DNA from: Bremia lactucae
Lineage: Eukaryota > Oomycota > Peronosporomycetes > Peronosporales > Peronosporaceae
DNA length: 15,327 bases
Reading direction: 5' to 3'
Assembly: GCF_004359215.1 (NCBI RefSeq)
Contig: NW_027152206.1
Span: 1 to 15,327, forward strand
Shown: positions 8,959-15,327 of the stretch, piece by piece
Layout: every line of letters begins with the position of its first letter
How positions within the stretch are numbered: the first letter of the stretch is position 1
Program-made: the position numbers and the translations under genes
The notes under the pieces: model-generated
Database searches by the model: none
Told to the model about the DNA's origin: nothing
Seen by the model: the letters and a program-made list of their open reading frames with translations, nothing else

Positions 8959-9480
8959 TTATTTCTGCTGAGTCGGACTCAGAATTAATGTTTTTAATAT
9001 TAGATTTAATAACTCAGACATGGCAATGTCGAAAACACTGACAGACACATTCAATAATCCGCGCCAATAGCGCTTTTGTTGCCTAGCAAAGGTGGGTTCA
9101 TGACTCTCCAAAACTTTGCTAGGAACATTGCGCGTGGCGCCTAAGGTCTTAGACCTCCAATCGATCCATGGCTCATGGTGTTCTAACCAGGCCATACCAA
9201 GGATGAGATCATATCTCGAATCCAAATCAAGGACGAGACAGCGTTCCATACTGTCAAAGTCCAGAAACTTAATACCTTAGTTCAATGGAACTTTAAAAAC
9301 AGTGACACGAGTCCCTGTCGCTAAGCGAACAGTGATTGTATCACCTTCATGCGCCCTAAGCGCCTCAACGTATTGTTGATTTCCTTAAAGGGAAAGGTGT
9401 CGAGCATAATTGCTAGACGCTCCTGAGTCAATTAAAATTGACCACGGCTTATCAAAGCCCTTTAGAGTCGCTTGAGCGAC
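8959..9480 (-). pseudogene. Aspartic protease of family A element
   Basis: The retropepsin-like protease cuts the Gag-Pol polyprotein. The catalytic triplet is intact: WSILIDSGASSNYARHLSL with the Asp codon at 9429-9427. In the same frame, after a TAA at about 9387-9385, come QQYVEALRAHEGDTITVRLA and, after a second TAA near 9279, RYDLILGMAWLEHHEPWIDW. The frame is otherwise continuous, so two nonsense changes are enough to inactivate it. The length and the ILG-MAWL motif fit Gypsy proteases. Confidence 0.88.
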
Positions 9481-10639
9481 TAGCAAGCCGGGCTTGTACT
9501 CTCGCCCCGTGCCATTGAGCACCGAGCTAATTGGGGCTAGGTTCTCTTTATTCTCACCTCCTTGAGGTTCAACAGAGCCTAGGTCTTCTTCAGTAGCGCG
9601 CTGGGCACCTACTGGGAATCGACGTTTTCCCGCACCGTACCGGATATCTGGTTTAGGTATAGGTCGGAGTTGGAGTTGGAGCTCTTTCGAGGTTACGCGA
9701 ATTTCCAAGAGGGCAGACAGGACGTAAATGTTTCGTGCTTCCGCACATATAACATTTACGGATGGTGTTATGCTGTTCCACAGCTTGAAGAGCCTCTTCT
9801 CCTTCCTCAACGAGGCTTAAATCCAAAAGAAGTCGGTCTATTAGACGGTACCCATGTGCTCGAAGAGCTTGTTCGGTATACAGATGTGCTAACGCGAGCA
9901 GACTTAAAGTCGAACTCGGCGCGTAGCGCTATGGCAACTGCCTCTTCAAACGTAGCCGGATGAGATCAGAACAATTTTGTCCGGGCAACGCCCTCATTGA
10001 GACCCCCATAAAGATGGTTACTACAATTGCTTCTTGCACCGGGCCTTGGTGCATAGATGCAATGAGAGTTCTCAACTCCTGGAAAAAGTCCCCTAGGGTT
10101 CTCTTACCCTGTCGGGTCGCTAGGACCCGTGCGCGCATGCGAAAAGCCTGATCAGGCGGTGTAAACATGCTCGTCATTTGTTGTTTCGGCGAATCCCATG
10201 AAAGAAAAGCGTCGTTTATGGACGTACTGCACGATATTGCCCACTCCATGGCTCTACCTCCGAGTTTCGAAATGGCCATAGCCACCTTCTGCCGTTCTGC
10301 TAAAAACAAGGCGGAGTCAATGGACATTTCCACCTGCTTAATCCAAAAAGGGAGATTTTCTCCCTCTTTTCCCTCAAATGTTTTCACATTTACAGTTAGA
10401 GGGCGAGCCCTCGGCTCTGAGTCAGGTACAGAGATGTACCGGGTTGGCATAGATGCCGCTAAGTAGTCCTGTACCTGACCAATCCGGGAGGCTTCGTACC
10501 TTATGAAGGCTTCAAGCCTTGCATGTAGGACCTCTGGTCCCTGGGAAATAATAAATTTCACGTGCTCAAGCCCAAATCAGTTTTTGAGCTTGTCACAAGC
10601 GGCGCGTTGCGTTTCTGACAATTCTGGAACCTCTTCCAT
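9481..10639 (-). pseudogene. Gag of family A element
   Basis: Gag forms the virus-like particle. The start is ATG at 10639-10637 (MEEVPELSETQRAACDKLKN), about 50 bases after the PBS, but a TGA follows at residue 21. The same frame then continues and is open as a long frame (10561-9929) with PFWIKQVEMSIDSALFLAER, GGRAMEWAISC and TLGDFFQELRTLIASM, the usual Gypsy Gag capsid-like core. A frameshift near 9960 leads to the C-terminal part and a CCHC zinc knuckle, CYMCGSTKHLRPVC (9754-9713), intact in spacing (CX2CX4HX4C). A short linker with Pro-Thr repeats leads to protease. Confidence 0.9.
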
Positions 10640-10685
10640 TTTCGTGAGATGTTAGTCTTGTAAAGACTCAGGCGTAGATTGACTA

Positions 10686-10697
10686 CGAGTGCTACCA
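10686..10697 (-). other. Primer binding site of family A element
   Basis: On the minus strand TGGTAGCACTCG begins two bases (CC) after the 5' LTR end. TGG pairs with the CCA tail of a tRNA, so the primer would end ...GCTACCA, which fits initiator methionine tRNA acceptor ends in several eukaryotes. The identity of the tRNA is inference. Family B has the same first ten bases at 11788. Confidence 0.82.
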
Positions 10698-10699
10698 GG

Positions 10700-11173
10700 T
10701 GTAGCGGAGCTACCTCGCTTCTAAAGTCAAGGAAAACTTTCAGACTCAGAGAGTCACTTAAACTAATGAGCTTAACAACCCAGGGAGTCGCACAGTCTAA
10801 TAAAGCTTAAGGAATTCTAGTTCAAGGGATTTAGGGGTTCGTAGAACCAAGTGGCAACAAGTGCTCAAGAGGATATACCTTAGAAAGGCTTCTATCCCTT
10901 ATAGATCAATTCGCCAGCCTTAGAAAGGCACTTAACCCTTTAGATCAAGAGGGGAACTGCGCTTTATTTAATTAATTAAATCTAAAAACCTTACCCTAGC
11001 TAATTAAAAAAAGATTTTGGCCACTAGATTTATATCTGGCGGCGACCACATTTGTAGCCCATAATACATGAGTTTAAGAAACTAACTGTTTTAAAATTAG
11101 ATAAAAGGGTATTTTACCCATTAAGTAAATGTACCACAACAACGATTCTCCAACCGATGTGTGCCTCATTACA
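10700..11173 (-). repeat. 5' LTR of family A element
   Basis: This 474-base LTR matches 3670-4155 along its whole length, with the same TGTAGCGGAGC start and CATTACA end on the plus strand. It should carry the promoter for gag-pol on the minus strand; I see no firm TATA box. A TTTAATTAATTAA stretch at about 10967-10979 is AT-rich. It directly abuts the duplicated LTR start of family B at 11174. Confidence 0.93.
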
Positions 11174-11340
11174 GCTACGGGCTAAGAGTTGCCCCACTAT
11201 TACACAGTCCCCGTTAAGTACACATTGTGTACCAAAGGTGATGGTCAATTACTTATGTAACGGGCTAGTTGCCCTAATGATACACAGTCCCCGTTTAGTA
11301 CACTTGGTGTACTTAAAGGGATAGTCAATTGTTAAATTAG
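11174..11340 (+). repeat. Tandem duplication of a family B LTR start
   Basis: Two units of about 82-85 bases follow each other. Unit 1 (11174-11255) and unit 2 (from 11256) share ACGGGCTA, TTGCCC, ACACAGTCCCCGTT, AGTACAC, GTGTAC and GTCAATT in the same order. Unit 2 begins TGTAACGGG and looks like the true LTR start. Unit 1 begins GCTACGGG right after the family A LTR, so family A probably inserted at the start of this extra copy. Confidence 0.8.
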
Positions 11341-11785
11341 ATTAATTAGACCCAGCACTCGGGTGTGGTTCACATTTCTGACCAACCCTTGTGTATGTGA
11401 TGCACACGGATGCATTCAAATTAGGAGGGGTGACGCCCAGCGTCATCCGTTACGCGAGGTATCGAGAAAGATACACTCGCAATGCATATTAAGCGTTATC
11501 GATAGAGATGACATTTTGATTGGTAAAAAGGTATTTACACTAATACGATTAAATATAAATTAGTCTGAAAACTACTTCCTACTTGAAAAGTGTGCACGAG
11601 GAGCCGGATAACCTGTACCGTGACAAAACTTAACCAAAGTACTTAGTGCGTTGGGTGAGGTCGCTAACGCGCCCACCGCAACTACCTCACTGCACTCAAG
11701 AGAAGCTTGTTAAACTGCTTCCTCGCTGTACTAGCGTGTGCGTGTCTAGGTAGAGCGTGGCCGCATTACGACGTGCCCGCCAACA
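11256..11785 (+). repeat. 5' LTR of family B element
   Basis: The repeat is bounded by TGTAACGGG at 11256 and GCCAACA at 11785, two bases before a PBS, so it is about 530 bases long. The right edge is well supported because the left inverted copy ends at the same point. The left edge is inferred from the TG start and the duplication. No second LTR is in the window to confirm it. I see no coding content. Confidence 0.65.
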
Positions 11786-11787
11786 CT

Positions 11788-11799
11788 TGGTAGCACTTG
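11788..11799 (+). other. Primer binding site of family B element
   Basis: TGGTAGCACTTG starts two bases after the LTR end. It matches the family A PBS in the first ten bases, which suggests a shared tRNA primer. Confidence 0.78.
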
Positions 11800-11841
11800 A
11801 AATCCTTCCCACGACTTGCATCTCCGCGTGTGTACGTGAGG

Positions 11842-13100
11842 ATGAGCCTCAAAATTGATTGGGCTCATTTTCCCCACCTCTCCGAACATCATCGGGAGGT
11901 GGCAGGGCTAATGGCGCAGGGACTTGGTGAACAAGCCCTGGCCAGGCTCCTGGGTAGTCCTCCTGAGCAACATGTTGCTCAGTTGGAGCAGTTTGAGGCA
12001 TTCGTGCTCGGACAGCGGAGGGCCGCGTCCGAGGCACAGAGCCATGCTGCGGCGGAGTCCGTCACTCAGACTCAGGATGAGCTGAGGCATGAGCAGGCTC
12101 GGAGCGAGGCTCTCAACAGGACTGTTCAGATGCTCTCTGCTCCGGCCGCATCAGCCAAGGCCCATTCGGATGGACCCGCCCAAGTTCGATGGAACTGCAG
12201 CGCACACGATTGCTTACTGGTTTTAGCCGCGGAGTAATGCGGTGTCGCGCAGCTCATCAAGGACGACAGTCGGATGGTGTCGTACGCCATGTCGCATCTG
12301 CGCGGTAAGGCCTCAGAGTGGGCTTACTCGACGCTTATGGTGGACAGAAAGGCGTTCCCTACATGGACGATCTTTTAGGAAAAGATTCGCTCCATGTACC
12401 AGCCGCCGATCAACGAAGTGTTGCTCTAGGCGCGCTTCTTTGGAGCGCGACAGGCGAAGAGATCTCTGCAAGAGTTTGTGCAAGAGATGTGCTCGCTGTC
12501 GGCGTCCATTACCGAAGGTCCGATTCCGGAGCACATTATGGCTCGTTTTAAAAGGACTGATTTGTCCTTTCTTTTGCCAATTGTTCAGTCGCAATCTGCC
12601 TGCATCTTTTCAACTGGTCAGGAGAAATATTTTCCATCGTCGCCGCTAATTCGAGGCGACGGGACGCTAATGATCAATGTCCTCCCTTAAATAAAAAAAG
12701 TGTGATCCAATCACGATGTTGAATCAGATTCTTCAAAGGTGCCCACGACTATTAACGGACTTTGGCATGACCTATCGCGACAGGCCCTTTTTAGAAAGGT
12801 GCCGTCGACGATGGTTGAGGCAATCCAAATTGCCTTGGTTGAGGAGCGATTCTACAGTAGTGCCTCGGCGACAGCTTGGTATAAGCCGTCGGCTGAGAGG
12901 TCATATGTCACTTCCATGGAGTTGGGCAGTGCAGAGGTTGTCTGTTATAAATGCGGCAGGCGTGGCCATATGATGGCTCGCTGCTATGCCAGGGTCCTGC
13001 TGGGGCGCAGATGCCCAGCAAGAGGACTCCCTACCTAATGGGCGATGGCAAGAACCAGCGTGCGAGACGCATGAGTTCTGCATCGACCACTGAGGGTTCG
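11842..13100 (+). pseudogene. Gag of family B element
   Basis: Start ATG 11842 (MSLKIDWAHFPHLSEHHREV) follows the PBS by about 40 bases. An open frame to 12237 holds an Ala/Glu/Gln-rich coiled-coil region (FEAFVLGQRRAASEAQSHA). A frameshift near 12180-12240 leads to the capsid-like core, LIKDDSRMVSYAMSHLRGKA, and QEFVQEMCSLSASITEGPIP, with stops near 12379 and 12427. A 198-base insertion (12541-12738) then splits it. The frame resumes exactly with NGLWHDLSRQALFRKVPSTM and ends in an intact CCHC knuckle, CYKCGRRGHMMARC (12943-12984). It is related to, but clearly distinct from, family A gag. Confidence 0.88.
12541..12738. mobile_element. 198-base insertion in family B gag with three hairpins
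   Basis: Gag reads PIPEHIM up to 12540 and resumes VPTTINGLWHDL at 12739 in the same frame; related Gag proteins have no such gap. The inserted bases include three short stem-loops: AAAGGAC/GTCCTTT (12551-12570), CGTCGCC/GGCGACG (12638-12661) and GTGAT/ATCAC (12702-12714). I see no clear terminal inverted repeats or target duplication, so the type of element is unknown and the edges may be off by a few bases. Confidence 0.55.
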
Positions 13101-13620
13101 GAATGCAGGAGCACAGTAGCGCGGACTCTGAAGCTACTCCTAAGTTCAGAGTTGTGGAACAAATGGGCATAGTTTCTGAGGTCTCGAAATTTCGGACCTC
13201 AACCCTGCTGGTCTATAGCGCTCATGTAAGAGGCTATGACCGGGTGATGACCGTCCTAGTGGATTCGTGTGCATCACAAGCGGCTCTAATAAAGAGACCG
13301 GTGATGCTTGAGTCGCTTTGCCAGGATGGCAAGCGAGAAGAGGCGACCGTTCGTTTAGCGAACGGCGCGCTCGTTAAATCTGAGGGAGTTCAGGTAGAAC
13401 TCGCCTTCAGCTTTAGTAACTTATCTTGTAGAGAGAAGTTCACAGTGCTAGGTATGAAGAGTCCGTATGACCTTATCCTAGGCATGCCATGGTTGGCAAA
13501 GTACCAACCATGGATAGACTGGCGTACACGCACAGTGCGAACTATACGCAGGTCACCGGAAAGGATGTGCTCTTGCGAGAAGCGTATGAAACTGATGTCG
13601 TGTCAAACACAGTTGAGGGT
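13101..13620 (+). pseudogene. Aspartic protease of family B element
   Basis: A single open frame of 174 codons (13103-13627) holds a Gypsy protease. The active-site region reads MTVLVDSCASQAALI. The usual DSG triplet is DSC here (Cys codon TGT at 13268-13270), so the conserved Gly is lost. Downstream are EATVRLANGALVKSEGVQVE and YDLILGMPWLAKYQPWIDW, matching the family A protease end. It is the least broken domain in the window, but the active-site change should impair it. The true start is a processing site, not a start codon, and the frame joins gag through a shift near 13030-13100. Confidence 0.85.
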
Positions 13621-13630
13621 GCGTTGACGT

Positions 13631-13804
13631 GACGTCAAACGTCACCAATTCCTACGTTGTCTTATATTTTCAATCAACCAATGACTTGAAATTCCTCGTT
13701 GCTGTTACACTTTTACCGTGTATGATACTGTGTAAATGTTAAGATCATAAGATATTAATTTTAAGCTCCTTTACTTTTCCTCTTTTAGGTAATAAAATTG
13801 ACGT
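13631..13804. mobile_element. AT-rich insertion flanked by TTGACGT repeats
   Basis: The direct repeat TTGACGT lies at 13624-13630 and 13798-13804 (TTGACGTRACG if extended). The bases between are AT-rich and full of stops in all plus frames, unlike both sides. A perfect 7-bp stem with a 3-base loop (GTGACGT/ACGTCAC, 13629-13645) opens the segment. Near the right end a pyrimidine run ending TTTTAG at 13788 resembles a splice acceptor. It could be a small insertion with target duplication, or an intron-like piece. Confidence 0.45.
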
Positions 13805-14440
13805 AACGAGACACCGCGTTGCTTCTGACCAATAGTCACTACAGCGACTGATGTAGACTGCCAGAATGGACTATTGCGTCTCTCTGTATAAGGGAGCAGT
13901 TACTGGTTGATACAATTCCAACCGATTTTGTGCATGGTGATTTAACCCTGTGCGTCGCTTCTAAGGTGGCAAACCTAGCATCTACACGACAAAGTTTAGC
14001 TGCTGAAGAAGCATCAACATCAGAAGTTCTGACGTCTGCTGAGGGAGACAACTCGCGTTTAACTCCGATTGAGGGGTGTTAGTATGAAACTGATGAAATT
14101 GCAACTCAAAAACTTCTACAAAACGTTCACCCGAGGATAGTGTGGCCAATCCAGTGAGTTCTGGCGTATAAACTAAAGAGTTGTTTGCAAATTTGTTCAA
14201 TCCGTCCAAACCTCTCTTTGAGGAGGCTTCCTGTGACAACTCCGATAATGGTGATGATGCTAATGATATTAAATATGCATCACCTGAAACGAAGCGATCG
14301 TAAAGATAATTTTGAAAAGAATGTTAGCACAAATATTAACATTAGTGAAAAGGAGAGGGAACGCATTACGCTGCGTAAGAAGCCTTGTTTGCTCGCTAAA
14401 GGAAACTTAATTCGTTGGTCTGGAATGACCAACAATTAAT
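13805..14440 (+). pseudogene. Family B polyprotein spacer remnant
   Basis: After the insertion, plus-strand frames again look coding, in pieces: one with TIPTDFVHGDLTLCVASKVA and EEASTSEVLTSAEGDNSRLT (about 13870-14080), then ELFANLFNPSKPLFEEASCD with an Asp/Asn-rich run (14170-14305). Next comes a Lys/Glu-rich stretch (SEKERERITLRKK) to a stop near 14438. Composition resembles the variable linker between protease and RT, but no RT motif is present. Stops occur at about 14080, 14170 and 14305. Confidence 0.45.
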
Positions 14441-14580
14441 ACAAATTCCGTCGTTTGACTCGTCCAGGCTTCACGAGCCTGGTGAGGACAAAACGAATTC
14501 TTCATCGATGCCTTTTTACTGATTTAGGCTTCAATAGCCTGGTAAGGACGAAAAAAAATCTTTATCGCTGCCTGTAACCG
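14415..14580 (+). repeat. Hairpin followed by a 60-base tandem repeat of hairpins
   Basis: TTGGTC/GACCAA (14415-14432) forms one hairpin. Two 60-base units follow with exact phase, 14461-14520 and 14521-14580. By eye 42 of 60 positions agree, and the agreement is much higher in the core: AGGCTTCA, AGCCTGGT, AGGAC, ATCG and TGCC. Each unit has the stem AGGCT/AGCCT; unit 1 adds GTCC/GGAC outside it. No stop-free frame spans them. Confidence 0.7.
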
Positions 14581-14682
14581 ACATTGATGGTATACTGTTA
14601 AAGGTGCCAAGGATAAAACTCCCTTGTTTTCGCCATGGAAAGTTACGCATAGAATGTACAAAAGGCAAGCCTCGGGGCCTAG

Positions 14683-14767
14683 CTAGACAGACTGGTTACG
14701 GTACGTGACGGGTTTAAAAAAAGAAATTCGTAATCGGTGCCAGCTATAAGTTGAACCGTCTGTCTAG
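14683..14767. repeat. Imperfect inverted repeat, 14-15 base arms
   Basis: CTAGACAGACTGGTT (14683-14697) and AACCGTCTGTCTAG (14754-14767) are complementary except for one extra T. The spacer is 56 bases. The arms could be ends of a very small inverted-repeat element or a stem-loop; no clear flanking duplication is visible. Confidence 0.55.
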
Positions 14768-14782
14768 AAAGTCAGAGTTACC

Positions 14783-15258
14783 TTGCCTCTCGTGGGAAGA
14801 CCATGCCCCTGCTGCGTTAAGGACGTCGTTCATGGACGTTGGGAGGCATACTCCGTAATGGATCACATTGAAGGGCGTGTTCTGCGATGCACGAAGGGAT
14901 TTATGATTTTTAGTTTGTTTACGAAGGTACGATGCGTTCTTTATTTCGATGGTCCTTCTCGATCAAAGAATGTGCCTTGTCATACTGTTTCCCAGAACAT
15001 CAATTTGAAATTGGATGCAAGGTTCCTAACAATCATGCGAGAGTGGAGGTCTCGCCATCGAACGAAATAACTTTTTCAAGCCCCCCTCACCTCGCTGTGG
15101 CTCAGAATGCGCTCCACGAGAAAGCGAATCGACCATTCGGGTCTACTAATGAACGAGGACGAGAATTAACCGAGTCCGACTTGCTTGTCGGGCCCAGTGT
15201 TTCTCAACATGACCACAGTCGCGACCTCCGACATGTTGTTAGACCACGCAGATCTTGA
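14783..15258 (+). pseudogene. Unidentified coding-like remnant at the right end
   Basis: Two overlapping plus frames seem to be one protein with a frameshift near 14960. The first has GRPCPCCVKDVVHGRWEAYS, VMDHIEGRVLRCTKGFM and TKVRCVLYFDGPSRSK. The second continues CALSYCFPEHQFEIGCKVPN and NHARVEVSPSNEITFSSPP to a stop at 15256-15258. Several Cys residues (CPCC, RC, C) might bind metal, but the spacing fits no motif I know. It lies downstream of the family B spacer on the same strand, so it may be part of that polyprotein or of another insertion. Confidence 0.35.
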
Positions 15259-15327
15259 ACGTGACCGTCTTCATAACTTCAGCTGATGGTGAATAGTCTT
15301 TGCATCAATCGGTCGGAAGACCGAGCA
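15259..15327. other. Right edge, nothing recognised
   Basis: The last 69 bases show no coding frame of note. The end holds a short inverted repeat, TCGGTC/GACCGA (about 15309-15324). Confidence 0.3.

Larger units (their letters stand above)
3670..11173 (-). mobile_element. Full-length, inactive Ty3/Gypsy chromovirus (family A)
   Basis: The element runs right to left on the minus strand and is about 7.5 kb long. It shows the whole Gypsy plan: 5' LTR (11173-10700), PBS (10697-10686), gag with a CCHC knuckle, aspartic protease, RT, RNase H, integrase with a GPY/F-like module, chromodomain, polypurine tract (4168-4156) and 3' LTR (4155-3670). The order RT, RNase H, integrase marks it as Ty3/Gypsy rather than Copia, and the chromodomain places it with chromoviruses. 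All coding parts have stops or frameshifts, so it cannot move on its own. The outer flanking five bases (CCACT left, GCTAC right) do not match, so no target site duplication remains. Unusually, it carries a coding region on the opposite strand between chromodomain and PPT. Confidence 0.93.

Noticed and set aside
3665..11178. Target site duplication of the family A element
   Set aside because: The outer five bases are CCACT and GCTAC; they do not match.
14451..14575. Hammerhead ribozyme dimer
   Set aside because: Unit 1 has GTCC/GGAC in the place of stem II and both units have a short stem then ATC, but the invariant GA of CTGANGA is absent from both units (CTC and TTT instead) and no stem I can be drawn.
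1..15327. CRISPR array, tRNA or rRNA gene, bacterial operon
   Set aside because: No regularly spaced repeats, cloverleaf or rRNA-like sequence was seen, and all coding signals are decayed eukaryotic retrotransposon parts or unknown.

Overview
The window looks like a transposon graveyard in a eukaryotic genome. My best guess is an oomycete (water mould or downy mildew relative). The guess rests on the style of the Ty3/Gypsy chromoviral polyprotein, especially its C-terminal chromodomain, and on PBS and LTR form; no host gene is intact enough to prove it. I see no complete host gene, no rRNA or tRNA gene, no CRISPR array and no bacterial operon. Almost every reading frame is broken.

Layout. 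Bases 1-700 hold an unidentified coding-like remnant and unassigned sequence. Bases 702-1070 hold a minus-strand piece of a Gypsy element (family B): LTR end, primer binding site and gag start. Bases about 1440-2640 hold an unidentified, frameshifted minus-strand coding remnant. Bases about 2630-3105 hold a plus-strand scrap of a second Gypsy family (family A) whose protease region is deleted; 3106-3669 is unassigned. Bases 3670-11173 are a full-length but dead family A element on the minus strand. It has two LTRs (3670-4155 and 10700-11173), a PBS (10686-10697), a polypurine tract (4156-4168), and decayed gag, protease, RT, RNase H, integrase and chromodomain in that order from right to left. 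Bases 11174-15327 carry a plus-strand family B element: LTR 11256-11785 with a duplicated start, PBS 11788-11799, gag from 11842, zinc knuckle and protease. Two short insertions and a weakly coding tail follow, and the window ends before any recognisable RT.

The most interesting item is inside the family A element. Between the chromodomain and the polypurine tract there is about 1 kb that codes on the opposite strand to gag-pol. From ATG 4267 to a stop at 5569 it reads, across about three frameshifts, as an acidic, then charged helical, then coiled-coil protein of about 430 residues. Its 3' part lies antisense to the integrase-chromodomain linker. The layout suggests an extra antisense gene carried by the retrotransposon and transcribed from the 3' LTR side. 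I do not recognise its family.

The LTR-to-LTR difference of the family A element (about 54 differences over about 480 bases, counted by eye) and the many stops show that it is an old insertion. Families A and B share the PBS core TGGTAGCACT, so they probably use the same tRNA primer.
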